Source: Candidatus Obscuribacterales bacterium
Lineage (GTDB): Bacteria; Cyanobacteriota; Vampirovibrionia; Obscuribacterales; Obscuribacteraceae
Length of the DNA stretch: 47,714 bases
Reading direction: 5' to 3'
NCBI GenBank assembly: GCA_020050835.1
Contig: JAGVKB010000076.1
Coordinates: forward strand, 1 to 47,714
Part shown: positions 17,235 through 26,593 of the stretch, in pieces
How positions within the stretch are numbered: position 1 is the stretch's first letter
Layout: each line of letters opens with the position of its first letter
Program-made: the position numbers and the translations under genes
Notes under the pieces: generated by a model
Databases searched by the model: none
The model's input: the letters and a program-made list of their open reading frames with translations, nothing else
Told to the model about the DNA's origin: nothing

Positions 17235-18464
17235 GTGATGCATATGATTTCCCACAAGAGTTTTTCCAAAAAGACCAGGGCTTTTGCGTTAGCCGTGGCA
17301 ATCAGTCAATCCTTGTGCCTGACACCATGGCCGGTGCAGGCTGCTGACAGCGCGATTCGAGTGGCTGGACAGGAGATCTTCACAATCACCAGCTCAGCTG
17401 GGGGCTTATCTCCCGAACAGCGTTCTGAAGCGATTCAGCGCAACATCGACAATTCATTGGTAGCGGCCAAGGATAAAACTCCGGCTGCCGTCAATATTGT
17501 CTATGTAAAGGGAGTGCCGGTGGTGACATTGGGTGGATTCCAGGTCGTGACCGTAGATTCCGAGAGCGCCAGGAAGTCTGGCACCACGCCTTCCTTGCTG
17601 GCTCAAAGTTGGGCCGATAGTTTGAGGAGGGTCCTGGTCGATAGTGCTTCGATCGACAGTTATGTCGCGCAGCTAACCGGTGATTTTGCCAAGTCGGCAC
17701 CGCCGGTGGCGTCACTTCCGCCTGCTGCCGTTCCGAATTATCCGCAAGCGCCGATCGGGGCATACCCGGCTGACTACTCGACTTACCGCGGACAAATGCA
17801 ACCGCCGGTTCAGCAAGGGCAGCCCCAGTATCGAGGAAGAGTGGCTTATATCCCGGCTGGAATGACGATGCAGGTTATATTGAGAACGTCGATCTCTACT
17901 CAGGCTTCCAGACCAGGTGATCTGGTGGAAGGACAAATTGATCAGCCGATCGTCTTAAATGACATCACAATCCCAGCTGGCTCGAGAGTAATCGGAACGA
18001 TTACCTCTTCTGATCCAGGCAGGCGGCTCGGCCGCTCTGGTGATCTGGCCATTAAATTCAATCGTTTGCGCACGCCTGACGGCAGTGAAACGCCGATTTC
18101 AGCGCATATCGTCGGTGAGATCGGCGATTACAAGCAGATTGGCAGCGATCAAAGCGGAGCCGTCAAAGGCGAAGGAATGGGCACCAAGGTCGGACAGCTC
18201 GCATTGCGGGGCGCGATCGGAGCTGGGACCGGCGCGGCACTTGGCACCGCAATTGGTGCAATAGCCGGTCGCTCTGGCCGTGCAACCGGCCGAGGAGCCT
18301 GGTCTGGGGCAGCGATCGGCGGTGGATTAGGCGCAGCTGACAGTCTGCTGCTGCGCAAAGGAAAGGATGTAAACATTCGCTCCGGCTCGATGATTCAATT
18401 ACAACTTGATGCTCCGGCTCAAGTTTCATACTCCGGTGTCCCCCCTTACACCGGAGCCTTCTAG
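17235..18464 (+). CDS. Exported protein with VirB10/TrbI-like beta domain and glycine zipper
   Basis: This 409-residue protein has a signal peptide ending PVQAA near 37. Residues 40-85 (IRVAGQEIFTITSS then SPEQRSEAIQRNI) resemble the periplasmic N-terminal piece found in some cyanobacterial MscS-type proteins. A Pro/Gln/Tyr linker leads to a beta domain at about 205-300: IPAGMTMQVILRTSIS, PGDLVEGQI and IPAGSRVIGTI, a pattern like the outer-membrane channel domain of VirB10/TrbI. Residues 315-375 form a glycine zipper (GAIGAGTGAALGTAIGAIAG). GGAG lies upstream of GTG 17235; ATG 17238 is an alternative. It converges on a gene with the same architecture. The relation to T4SS is inference. Confidence 0.8.
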   Translation: MMHMISHKSFSKKTRAFALAVAISQSLCLTPWPVQAADSAIRVAGQEIFTITSSAGGLSPEQRSEAIQRNIDNSLVAAKDKTPAAVNIVYVKGVPVVTLGGFQVVTVDSESARKSGTTPSLLAQSWADSLRRVLVDSASIDSYVAQLTGDFAKSAPPVASLPPAAVPNYPQAPIGAYPADYSTYRGQMQPPVQQGQPQYRGRVAYIPAGMTMQVILRTSISTQASRPGDLVEGQIDQPIVLNDITIPAGSRVIGTITSSDPGRRLGRSGDLAIKFNRLRTPDGSETPISAHIVGEIGDYKQIGSDQSGAVKGEGMGTKVGQLALRGAIGAGTGAALGTAIGAIAGRSGRATGRGAWSGAAIGGGLGAADSLLLRKGKDVNIRSGSMIQLQLDAPAQVSYSGVPPYTGAF

Positions 18465-18488
18465 GGGTAATTCGCCCCTGCTAGCGCA

Positions 18489-18520
18489 ACGAAGACGGAC
18501 GGCTAACCGTCCGTCTTCGT
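18489..18520. terminator. Perfect 14-bp hairpin between convergent genes
   Basis: ACGAAGACGGACGG (18489-18502) pairs perfectly with CCGTCCGTCTTCGT (18507-18520) around the loop CTAA. It is 25 bp past the stop of the plus-strand gene and before the stop of the minus-strand gene. No long U tract is present on either side, but the position and stability suit a bidirectional terminator. Confidence 0.75.
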
Positions 18521-18609
18521 GTTTGTGAGAGCCGGGCAGCAAGCTGAGCAGCGCGCTCAGGCATTTCTCCGGGGTGCTACCACCGACCAGCGCCAGTTCT
18601 TGAAACTGG

Positions 18610-20076
18610 TTAGTTACTTGGCAGTGGCTCTTCGGTTCTTTCGGCTTTCTTGGCCTTTTTCTTGCCGCGTTTGTCGCCGGACAGGATTTGCCCGCGCACC
18701 TTAGCCGAAGAGTTAGGCATGAGTTGAGCATCGGTGGCCGGCTCGCCGGTGAATTCTTGCTGGAATTCGACCAGGAATTCGTCCCCAGGCTTGACTATCG
18801 CTTCTTGACCTTTGACGGTCGTATCCTCAATCAGCCAGCTGCCGGGAATGCCGGAGAGGAAGCCCCAGGCAAATCCCTTCAGTCTGCGGTGACGCACATT
18901 GAGACCGACCGGTTTCATCATGGCGAAGGATGGACAGGCGGCGCCCATGATTCCAAGCGCTACCGGCATCGCCCCGAAGCTGAAGGCTCCGGCCGGTGCC
19001 AGCGCTGCGTTTAAGCCGATCCTCACCGCTTTGTACTTGAGTTGCTGCGACCAGGGCCCGGTCACTTGTCCGTTGTGGTTGACCCCCAGCTCACGGCCTT
19101 CACCCTTGTTCTTCACTACGCGCGCAGTGCGAGCTGGCATTGCTACTAACGGCAGGTGTTCCCCTCTCTCGTTGGTGATTTCGTCGAAGGCTATTCCCAG
19201 CGCTCCGGAGTTGCGATACCAGCGCTCTGGACTGACCAGCGAGTGCAGTGTAGTTCTGGCCTTCAAGACGTAATTGATATGACCTGATACCGGCGAGCCT
19301 TTCTGTGCCACCAGTCGCTCACCGATTTTGAGGTCGTATTTCAAGCGCGCCTGAATCGGGTCGTTCAATTTGGCAGTCTTGCTGTTAATCTCGGAGGTGA
19401 TCACTACCGGAAACTGGGCTCCGGTCTTTACTTTCGTGCCGCCCTCGACGGTAGGCAATTCTTTGTACTCGATAGTGGCAGTCGTCTCTTGCTGCTCGTC
19501 ATTGTCTATGACGATCGGTGCACCTTTAGTGGTGGCATACTGCGGATTGAGAAAGCCGAGCACGCTGTCCGGTGCGAGCTTCACTGCAGCCGTAGTTTGA
19601 TTGAAAGTTGCGCCTGCCGGCGGAGTTTCGGGCGCTGCCTGCGCCGGGCTTTCCCCTCTCAGCGCTATGCCGGTCGGCGCAGAATTCTCCGCCGCCGGCG
19701 TCGATTGCGGCTCGACGTTGACCATGGCAAAATTCGCAGCTGGTTGTTCTGCTGGTTTCTCAGTGTTGGCTGTGGAGGCGGCTGGCACTGTATCTGGTGC
19801 ATCGGCGTCGGTTTGTACGGGGGTGGTATCTTTTGGCACCGCGGCTACCGGGTCAACTGCGCTGCCAGTGGTGCCTGGTTCTGACAAGCTCTGCGCCAGC
19901 TCTTTGATTGGCAGCTTGTGAGGCAGGGCGATACTCTTGTTCATCAACACCGGGTGCTTCTGCGTCTTGGCCGCAAAGACCGGTTCGCAGTATTGCCCGA
20001 TTGCCAGTTGAGTCATGCAGGAAAGCAGAATACCTCGCAGCATCAATGAATGACGTGAGGATGTCTTAGTACTCAT
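18610..20076 (-). CDS. Exported protein with VirB10-like beta domain, Lys-rich tail
   Basis: This 488-residue protein has a signal peptide ending PVFAA near 36. A low-complexity Ala/Pro/Thr linker covers 60-160. The domain at about 215-320 reads GAQFPVVITSEINSKTAKLND, QKGSPVSGHI and GALGIAFDEI, matching the opposed gene at 17235 in spacing. A hydrophobic, Gly/Ala-rich stretch near 355-385 (NAALAPAGAFSFGAMPVALG) follows, and then a beta segment KPGDEFLVEFQQEF. The last 20 residues are Lys-rich. This looks like a divergent paralogue of the 17235 product. The biological role is unknown. Confidence 0.78.
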   Translation of the reverse strand: MSTKTSSRHSLMLRGILLSCMTQLAIGQYCEPVFAAKTQKHPVLMNKSIALPHKLPIKELAQSLSEPGTTGSAVDPVAAVPKDTTPVQTDADAPDTVPAASTANTEKPAEQPAANFAMVNVEPQSTPAAENSAPTGIALRGESPAQAAPETPPAGATFNQTTAAVKLAPDSVLGFLNPQYATTKGAPIVIDNDEQQETTATIEYKELPTVEGGTKVKTGAQFPVVITSEINSKTAKLNDPIQARLKYDLKIGERLVAQKGSPVSGHINYVLKARTTLHSLVSPERWYRNSGALGIAFDEITNERGEHLPLVAMPARTARVVKNKGEGRELGVNHNGQVTGPWSQQLKYKAVRIGLNAALAPAGAFSFGAMPVALGIMGAACPSFAMMKPVGLNVRHRRLKGFAWGFLSGIPGSWLIEDTTVKGQEAIVKPGDEFLVEFQQEFTGEPATDAQLMPNSSAKVRGQILSGDKRGKKKAKKAERTEEPLPSN

Positions 20077-20191
20077 GGCGATGCCCCCGGTGCTGATGAG
20101 AATCAGTCAGTATATGCGTATGCGGACTAGTTGTACATCCAGGTGCGTGCCTGGAGCGACGCTTGACTTGCAAAGTTAACCTCATGACGTC

Positions 20192-23092
20192 CTAATAGCC
20201 CGGCCCGAGCAGCTGAAATGCTGCCCAGGTTCTTGGCGATGGATTCTTGGAGATGGAGATCAATTGGGCTTTACGCAAGGACTGAGCTTCGTTGAGCCCT
20301 TTTTCCTTTCCGCGATAGAAGTCGACCAGCTGATTGGTTCTTTGCAAGTCTGGCTCGACCCAGAGGCTCATCATGACATTGCGTACGCCGGCGTAGCTGA
20401 GGCCCCGGCTGAAAACCTTGATGGCAGTCCCCTGGAGGTCTTTTGAGTTGACGGTCGTACCGCTCCAGACAACTAAGTCGGAGGGAAGATTCAGTCCGAA
20501 GAGTCTGTCGGCCGTGACTTTGTTTTTTTCATCATCCTTGTTGGACAAATTCGGCAAAATCGCTTGCTGAGGGTTCAACTCGCTGAGTGCAACTTTGCTG
20601 GAAAAGTGCAGTACCGTCCGTCCTTTTGCCTGTTCTTGCAGATTGTTGATTTCAGCTTCTTTGCCGACCAGATTGGTTACGAGGTCCGGCTGAAACAGGC
20701 TGGCGATCTGGTTGGTTTCATAGTTATTGCCGTTAGCACTCGGTGAGGCGGCGTCCGGAGCCATTACAACGCTCATGTCATGCGAGTACGGCGGCGGGCT
20801 GTCAAGAAAGACTCCCATCGAGGATGACAGAGTCAAGGTGTGGTGCTCGATCAGATACTTGCCGGACCGGTCTACCAGCGCTCCAAACGGCAAGTTGTAC
20901 AGCACTCCGTCCGGCAGCACCACTACTGTTTGATCCGGATTGTCGGGAAGCACTTCACGCACCGCTTCCGGCAGCAATTCTTGATAAAGTTGTTGCAGCG
21001 TTCTGCGCTCCACTTGCGCATCCGGCTTGGCCGATGCTAACAGGGACGAGACTTGCGGTTGCAATTCGGCCCGGCCGACTGCCAGCTTGGTGGCATTGAG
21101 CCTGCCGCTCTGGTCGATCGTAAAGACTATCGTTGAATGTGGTCCGACTAAATAGTCGATCGCTACTGCATGATTGGATTGAATCCCCTTCGCGATGTCC
21201 TGGTAGGTGATCGACACCGGTGCTATCAACCTGGCCAGCGCTCTGTTGGTCGATGCTAGTTGCTTGAAGCGGACCAGCCAATTCTGCCAATCTTTCAGCA
21301 GCTTGTCCGGCGACGTATTGGTTTCGGCCGCATGTAAATGGGCGCGTTGATTGACCAGGTCGTTGAAGATATCGCGATCGTAGGGTTTGACTTCGCCACC
21401 GTGTCTGAGCCAATCATTAATAAAGGATTCCTCCTTCAACTGTTCGGCGGCGATTAGGGCCGGCTCGTATTGATCTTGTGATACCAAAAGCGATACTAGT
21501 TGTTGGCCAAGGTCTTCGCGCGGGGTCGGGAAGCCAAGCCGTTCGGGCGAGGCAAACCAGCCGGCTTGCGGCGAGCGGAAATAGGACAAGGCGCTATTCA
21601 AGGATTCCTTGGCTTGAGGTTGTTGACCGAGCGCCAATTGAAGAGTGGCGAGATTGGTGTAATCGCGCCACAAGGCCGTGTCGTCGTTAATCTTCTCGCT
21701 GACTGTAATTCCTGCTCTCAAATATTTGTCCGCTTCGGGCGGATCCTGAAGATTCAGGCAAACTTCACCGAGAGCCGCATAAACTCGACCTTCCATTAAC
21801 AAGTCTTTCTTCTTCTTCAAGTAAGGGAAGCAAGCCAGCAAATGCGCTTTGGCATTGCGGTTGTCGTTGTTTCGAGATTCAGCCGCGGCTAGATTCTGCA
21901 GCATTACCATCGCGAAATAGTCTTGCTTGGGTTGCACCATCGAAACCGCTTCCAGCGCTTGAGTGATTAGTTGGACTGCTCTTGGATAGTGACCATCGAG
22001 CGCTTCGATGCAGCCGAATGTGTTCAAGACTTGAGCTTGTTCGATCGGCGTTCCCTTGGCTTTCAAAGACTTGAGGGCTATCTCCATTACCGCCTTGGCC
22101 GGAAGCAGGTCGCCGCTGCCGGCGAGCGTATGGGCGTAACCGGCTTGTAGTCTGGCGATTGCCAGTTCATTGGCCGATTTCAAATAGAGGAGCTCTTCAT
22201 AACTCTTGCGCGCATTGGAGTATTCACCGAGATTGTATTGGGTGATCGCCAGCGCAGCCAGGGCTGCTGGCACCAGCGCTTTGTCCTTAGTTTCGCGGGC
22301 CAGCTCCAAGGCTTTGTTTGCTTCTTCCTGAGCGGCAACCAGCCAACCCAGCTCGCGCATCATGCCGCTCAAGGCGACACGTGTTTTGACTGATTCCTCG
22401 ACGTTGCCGGCTTGCTCGTAATAAGAGCAAGCTCCTTGATAGAAGCGAATCGCTTCCTTGATTTTCATCATCTTGACCAAAACCATGCCGGAAATGGTCA
22501 TTACTTTTGCCGCTTCCGGTGCATCGTTCATGCCGAACTGGGTAAACGACTTCAAGGCCTGATCAAGCTGATTGGCTGCCCATACCGGATTGTCCATCAT
22601 GAAGTAAGCTTGTGCTAAAGCCACTCTGGCTTTGCCGAGCGATTTCTTGTCGCCGGATTCCGACAGCATTTCGATTGCGTTCTCGCCGAGCTCCTTGGCC
22701 TTGGTGGCCTGCCCGCGCATCAGATATATTTCGCACATGAGCGTCAGCGCACGGCCTTGCCCGTCTGCATACTTCATTTCAAGCGACATGCCATAGGCTT
22801 CTTGTGTCTTAGACAGCGCCTTGTCGGCTTCATGCCTCTCCATGTACTTCCGTGCATCAGCTTCGAGCTGATGCACCCTGTCAATGGTCTCCGGCGTTTG
22901 CGGAATCTCCGGAGCCGCCGGAATGGGGATTTGGGTTGCCGGTTGATCAGCCGCAAAAGTGGCTATCCTGGCGTTTCCAATTAGAAGCGCCAGCGATAGA
23001 AAAGCGATGCTCAATTTCCGAGGAGATAACCAGATGTGACTCTTCAAAATGGACCTTCCGTAATTTCTGTGGGAATCGGCTTCACCGTTCAT
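20192..23092 (-). CDS. Exported TPR protein with degenerate CHAT domain
   Basis: This is a 966-residue protein. After a basic start, a hydrophobic segment at 26-48 is a signal peptide or anchor. Residues 70-530 are many tetratricopeptide repeats (for example ALAQAYFMMDNPVWAANQLDQ). Residues 640-966 form a CHAT (caspase-HetF-associated) fold: ILPDGVLYNLPFGALVD-like strand-loop, the ADRLFGLNLPSDLVVWSG segment, AGVRNVMMSLW and FYRGKEKGLNEAQSLRKAQ. The catalytic histidine motif (LHFATHG) is replaced by LHFSSKV, with Lys at about 833. The cysteine motif (LSACxT) is replaced by WSGTTV, with Thr at about 879. A protease function is therefore unlikely; a scaffold role is inferred. Confidence 0.88.
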   Translation of the reverse strand: MNGEADSHRNYGRSILKSHIWLSPRKLSIAFLSLALLIGNARIATFAADQPATQIPIPAAPEIPQTPETIDRVHQLEADARKYMERHEADKALSKTQEAYGMSLEMKYADGQGRALTLMCEIYLMRGQATKAKELGENAIEMLSESGDKKSLGKARVALAQAYFMMDNPVWAANQLDQALKSFTQFGMNDAPEAAKVMTISGMVLVKMMKIKEAIRFYQGACSYYEQAGNVEESVKTRVALSGMMRELGWLVAAQEEANKALELARETKDKALVPAALAALAITQYNLGEYSNARKSYEELLYLKSANELAIARLQAGYAHTLAGSGDLLPAKAVMEIALKSLKAKGTPIEQAQVLNTFGCIEALDGHYPRAVQLITQALEAVSMVQPKQDYFAMVMLQNLAAAESRNNDNRNAKAHLLACFPYLKKKKDLLMEGRVYAALGEVCLNLQDPPEADKYLRAGITVSEKINDDTALWRDYTNLATLQLALGQQPQAKESLNSALSYFRSPQAGWFASPERLGFPTPREDLGQQLVSLLVSQDQYEPALIAAEQLKEESFINDWLRHGGEVKPYDRDIFNDLVNQRAHLHAAETNTSPDKLLKDWQNWLVRFKQLASTNRALARLIAPVSITYQDIAKGIQSNHAVAIDYLVGPHSTIVFTIDQSGRLNATKLAVGRAELQPQVSSLLASAKPDAQVERRTLQQLYQELLPEAVREVLPDNPDQTVVVLPDGVLYNLPFGALVDRSGKYLIEHHTLTLSSSMGVFLDSPPPYSHDMSVVMAPDAASPSANGNNYETNQIASLFQPDLVTNLVGKEAEINNLQEQAKGRTVLHFSSKVALSELNPQQAILPNLSNKDDEKNKVTADRLFGLNLPSDLVVWSGTTVNSKDLQGTAIKVFSRGLSYAGVRNVMMSLWVEPDLQRTNQLVDFYRGKEKGLNEAQSLRKAQLISISKNPSPRTWAAFQLLGPGY

Positions 23093-23356
23093 GCCGTGCG
23101 AATGCTTTAGTTCAGCAATCTATTCACTGAGGCTAACAATTAAGAACGGGATTGAAAGCGACCCCGGGCATACGACATCTCGTCCACCAATTTTCTCTAC
23201 TCAAGTGGCAGAGTTCAACCAATATGGGCAAATTATAAGGTTGCTAAGGTCCTGAAGCCGGGGCGGATCGTTGTCAATTGCTGAGCCTGTAGAGCGATGA
23301 AGGTACCTGAGCGGGGGCAACTTAGACTTATTAAATAGAGGGCGAGCGAACAGGGA

Positions 23357-23362
23357 TATAAT
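23357..23362 (+). promoter_or_regulatory. Perfect TATAAT -10 element in the 325-bp gap 23093-23417
   Basis: TATAAT lies 56 bp before the ATG of the glycine-zipper gene. No good -35 is present at 16-18 bp. The remainder of 23093-23417, between divergent genes, shows no supportable gene. It contains the ribosome-binding site TTGAGGAG just before 23418 and a short self-complementary stretch CAGCTTCTGAAGCTG near 23370. Confidence 0.45.
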
Positions 23363-23417
23363 TTCAGCAGCTTCTGAAGCTGAAAGTATGCTCAACCAAG
23401 CCGATTGAGGAGAATTC

Positions 23418-23894
23418 ATGACAACTTCCGTAAGTAAGACATTGCTTGCATCGCTTACCTTCATTGCAATCGCCGGCCCAGCTCCGAGCATTGCCTCGGA
23501 CACAACCTTGAGCGGCCACGCCTCCAAGACGACTGCCAAAACGAGCGCTGTCAAGCGGTATTTCTCAGAGCATCCGAAAGTTCGTGGTGCCACCATTGGT
23601 GCCGGAGTCGGTACTGCCGCCGGGGCAGTTACCGGGTTGATCAGCGGCAAAGGCATTATGCGTGGAGCGGCAATCGGTGCCGGTACCGGAGCGGGAGTCG
23701 GGGCGATCGCTGCGAGCAAGACCATGAAGAGCCACCCGGTAGTTAAGGACACGGCGGTCGGCACGATTGCCGGACTCGGATTCGGAATGGCTGCCAGCAA
23801 AGGGCACGGCACTGCCAAAACTTCCGTCAAGGCGGCGGCAGTTGGCGGAGCGCTCGGCCTGGGGTTGGGACTGCTGAAAGATAAAGTAAAGTAA
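23418..23894 (+). CDS. Secreted glycine-zipper protein
   Basis: This 158-residue protein has a signal peptide (TSVSKTLLASLTFIAIAG, ending SIAS). The remainder is built from GxxxG zipper repeats: ATIGAGVGTAAGAVTG at about 58-73, GAAIGAGTGAGVGAIAA, AVGTIAGLGFGMAAS and AVGGALGLGLGLL. Such repeats pack helices in membranes and occur in outer-membrane-associated lipoproteins and pore-forming proteins. The start ATG has a strong AGGAG ribosome-binding site five bases upstream, which favours this gene over a longer open frame on the other strand. It sits four bases before glpD, so the two share a transcript. The function is not known. Confidence 0.78.
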   Translation: MTTSVSKTLLASLTFIAIAGPAPSIASDTTLSGHASKTTAKTSAVKRYFSEHPKVRGATIGAGVGTAAGAVTGLISGKGIMRGAAIGAGTGAGVGAIAASKTMKSHPVVKDTAVGTIAGLGFGMAASKGHGTAKTSVKAAAVGGALGLGLGLLKDKVK

Positions 23895-23898
23895 CAGC

Positions 23899-25563
23899 AT
23901 GAAAACCCGCGCTCAGTCTTTGCAGATTGCTTCTACCCGAAAGTTCGATCTGGCGGTAGTCGGCGGCGGCATAGCCGGGGCGGGAGTAGCTCAAGATGCC
24001 GCTTCCCGCGGACTTTCCGTGATAGTGGTGGAAAAGGAGGATTTCGCCTCCGGCACCTCCAGCAAGACGACCAAGCTTATCCACGGTGGGCTCAGGTATC
24101 TCGAGCAGTTTCATTTCAAGCTGACCCGGGAGCTATGTCAGGAGCGCGGCTTGCTTGAGCAGCTCGCACCGCACCTGGTCAGGGATTTCAGCTTCATCAT
24201 GCCGCTGGTCAAGGACAGCCCGTTTTTCTCGCTAAAGGCCGAGATTGGTTTGACTTTGTACGACCTGCTGTCTTGGTCGGTATCCGGCGCTCGTCACCAT
24301 CGCCGGTTGTCGCAAAAGGAGGTGCTGGATTCCGTTCCGGCCTTGAATCCTCAGGTCTTTTCCGGCGGACTGAGATTTCACGATTGCATTACTGACGATT
24401 CCCGCATGGTGCTGGAGGTGATCAAGTCAGCTTGCAACGAGGGTGCGCTGGCCATTAATTATATGGAGGTCCAGGGCTTCGAGCAGACTGAAGGCCAAGT
24501 GCGTGCACTCAAATGCCGCGATCGTTACTCCGGGCAGGAGTTGACTATCAGTGCAAAGGCGTGCGTGAACGCCACCGGTGTCTGGTCGGATCAACTGTAT
24601 GAAATGCTCGAACCGGCTTGGAAAAGTCATGTGCAACCTTCCAAGGGCATTCACATCATCGTTCCAGCTTCTGCTTTTGAAACAAACACCGCCTTGTTCT
24701 TGCCCACTTCCGACGGGCGTTACGTATTCGTCGTTCCCTGGCAGCGAGCGCTGATGGTTGGAACGACCGACAGGCCGTATACCGGTTCGCTTGAAAGGCC
24801 GCTGCCGGATCGAGATGAGATTGATTACTTGCTTAAGGTGATCAATGGTTTTACCGAGACTCACCGCTTGAATCGCAGCGACATCATCGGCTCGTTCGCC
24901 GGCTTGAGACCGCTCGTTCAGTCGGAAACAGCCAGCGCCGATACCAACAGCCTGTCGCGCGAGCACGTCATTTTCGAAGGTCCCGGCGGCGTAGTCGGAC
25001 TCAATGGCGGCAAGCTGACCAATTACCGGCTGATGGCCGGTCAAGTCCTGGAGCTCGTGGCCAAGCGCCTGCCCGGCGTGGAGCTAAAAGGATCTCGGAC
25101 GAAGAGGTTGATGCTGGGCGGTTTCAAGGATAAATCAGATTTCCTGGCGCAGACTGCGGCTATCTCTGCCAAAGCGCGCAGGCTTTCAATCGAACCGGCC
25201 ACGCTCGATCATCTGATCGCCAGCTACGGATCGGAAGCGGCGTTGATAGTGGACATCGTCGAGGCTGACTCGACATTGAATCAGCGAGTTTGTCCAGACT
25301 TTCCGCCAATTATGGCCGAGGTGCCATTTTGTGTGACCAACGAAATGGCGGTGTCTCTTGAAGACCTTCTGATGCGCCGGTTGAGATTGGGAATCCTTCA
25401 CCAGCGGCAGTGCTTGGAAGCAGCTCCGAAGGTCGCCGCCTTGATGGGTCAGACTCTAGGGTGGGACAATCCGCGCGTTTCGTATGAGCTGGCGGGGCTG
25501 GAGCGCAGTCTCAAAGAGCATATGGATCTGGTCGCTGACTTGAGCGCCAGCCAATCGCCGTAG
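23899..25563 (+). CDS. glpD: Glycerol-3-phosphate dehydrogenase, FAD-dependent
   Basis: This 554-residue flavoprotein oxidises sn-glycerol-3-phosphate to dihydroxyacetone phosphate and gives electrons to the quinone pool. FDLAVVGGGIAGAGVA (about 17-32) is the ADP-binding FAD motif. SGTSSKTTKLIHGGLRYL (50-68) is the GlpD signature, and PSKGIHIIVP, VPWQRALMVGTTDRPY and the GPGGVVGLNGGKLTNYR segment are also conserved. The C-terminal 130 residues form the usual helical DAO_C domain. Length is typical. No glpF or glpK accompanies it, only the upstream glycine-zipper gene; the substrate may come from lipid turnover. Confidence 0.95.
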   Translation: MKTRAQSLQIASTRKFDLAVVGGGIAGAGVAQDAASRGLSVIVVEKEDFASGTSSKTTKLIHGGLRYLEQFHFKLTRELCQERGLLEQLAPHLVRDFSFIMPLVKDSPFFSLKAEIGLTLYDLLSWSVSGARHHRRLSQKEVLDSVPALNPQVFSGGLRFHDCITDDSRMVLEVIKSACNEGALAINYMEVQGFEQTEGQVRALKCRDRYSGQELTISAKACVNATGVWSDQLYEMLEPAWKSHVQPSKGIHIIVPASAFETNTALFLPTSDGRYVFVVPWQRALMVGTTDRPYTGSLERPLPDRDEIDYLLKVINGFTETHRLNRSDIIGSFAGLRPLVQSETASADTNSLSREHVIFEGPGGVVGLNGGKLTNYRLMAGQVLELVAKRLPGVELKGSRTKRLMLGGFKDKSDFLAQTAAISAKARRLSIEPATLDHLIASYGSEAALIVDIVEADSTLNQRVCPDFPPIMAEVPFCVTNEMAVSLEDLLMRRLRLGILHQRQCLEAAPKVAALMGQTLGWDNPRVSYELAGLERSLKEHMDLVADLSASQSP

Positions 25564-25651
25564 CCAATCACCGCCATCATCCGTAGCCCGACCGCTTAAG
25601 CGCTAGGGTGAAGCTGCTTAGACCTTTTGGCTGCCAGTATGTGCGGTGCGA

Positions 25652-26593
25652 TCAGCTTTGGAGCTGTTTTTGCCACCATTTGTGTGTGCGTTGCAGCCCA
25701 TCGTCCAACTGCACCTTAGCTTTCCAACCCAGCTGCGATAACGCCTTTGCCGGATTTCCAACATATCTCATCACTTCCAGCGGCCGGTATGGCAACTTTC
25801 CGAGACCGAGCTCGCCTTTGAAACCGCAGATGTTGGCTACTTTACCGGCTAGGTCTTTTACCTGGTACGCCTGCCCGGAGCAGATGTTGAAGATCTGTCC
25901 GGCTAAGTCTCGATGATCCAAGCAAGCAATGAGGGCGCTTACCACGTCGTCGATGAAAACGAAGTCGCGAGTTTGCTCGCCTGCGGTCAGCTGAGGCGAA
26001 ATATTATTCATGTACGACTCGAATAGATACGGCAACAGCAGCTTTCTCTGTCCTGGTCCATAGGCGACAGTCGGTCTGACGATCATGACCGGCAGCTCGA
26101 AACTTCGCCATGCCGACAACAAGAACTGGGTGGCTGAAATTTTGGCCGCCGAATAGGAGGATACGGCTGAAGTCGGCTGAGCCTCGTCGAAGGGAACCGG
26201 TCCGGCTCCATATTCCTCAGCGCTCCCGACGTGCACTATCAGTGGTGTATTGCACTGGATGGCCGCAGCCGAGAGATTAACAGCTCCACCAAGGGTTACC
26301 TGCGCTTGCGCCAAGATGTTGGCTGCGGACCGTTCGGCGCTTACCAAGGCTGCGAGATTGAACACCACTTCCGGTTGAAACTCAAAGAGCAATCTGGCCA
26401 TCTCGACCCGGTCGGTCACATCGAGTGTTGTCCAGGTGATCGCCTGCTGGCTGGACAGACGGTAGGTGCAATTGTCGAGCCGGCGCGAAGTAGCGCAAAC
26501 AGAGGCTCCGTCAGCGGCCAGCTGGTTTACCAGTTGCTGTCCGATGAAGCCACCAGCGCCGGTGACAAGCACTCGCTTGCCGGTGCCGCCCAT
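25652..26593 (-). CDS. NAD-dependent sugar-nucleotide epimerase/dehydratase (extended SDR)
   Basis: This is a 313-residue extended SDR. VLVTGAGGFIGQQLV is the Rossmann NAD motif, VFNLAALVS follows, VGSAEEYG supplies the catalytic Ser, and SSYSAAK supplies the YxxxK pair. RPTVAYGPGQ and TRDFVFIDDVV are nucleotide-sugar signatures. ATG 26593 overlaps the rfbF stop in a TAATG arrangement, so translational coupling is likely; the open frame also extends to a TTG at 26608. Because it follows a glucose-1-phosphate cytidylyltransferase, a CDP-sugar substrate is plausible, but the exact reaction (reduction, epimerisation or dehydration) cannot be read. Confidence 0.87.
   Translation of the reverse strand: MGGTGKRVLVTGAGGFIGQQLVNQLAADGASVCATSRRLDNCTYRLSSQQAITWTTLDVTDRVEMARLLFEFQPEVVFNLAALVSAERSAANILAQAQVTLGGAVNLSAAAIQCNTPLIVHVGSAEEYGAGPVPFDEAQPTSAVSSYSAAKISATQFLLSAWRSFELPVMIVRPTVAYGPGQRKLLLPYLFESYMNNISPQLTAGEQTRDFVFIDDVVSALIACLDHRDLAGQIFNICSGQAYQVKDLAGKVANICGFKGELGLGKLPYRPLEVMRYVGNPAKALSQLGWKAKVQLDDGLQRTHKWWQKQLQS

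Noticed and set aside
23201-23830. Long minus-strand open frame of 209 codons
   Set aside because: It is antisense to the glycine-zipper gene at 23418, which has a signal peptide and a strong ribosome-binding site. The Pro/Ala-rich antisense translation is what Gly/Ala codons give in reverse.
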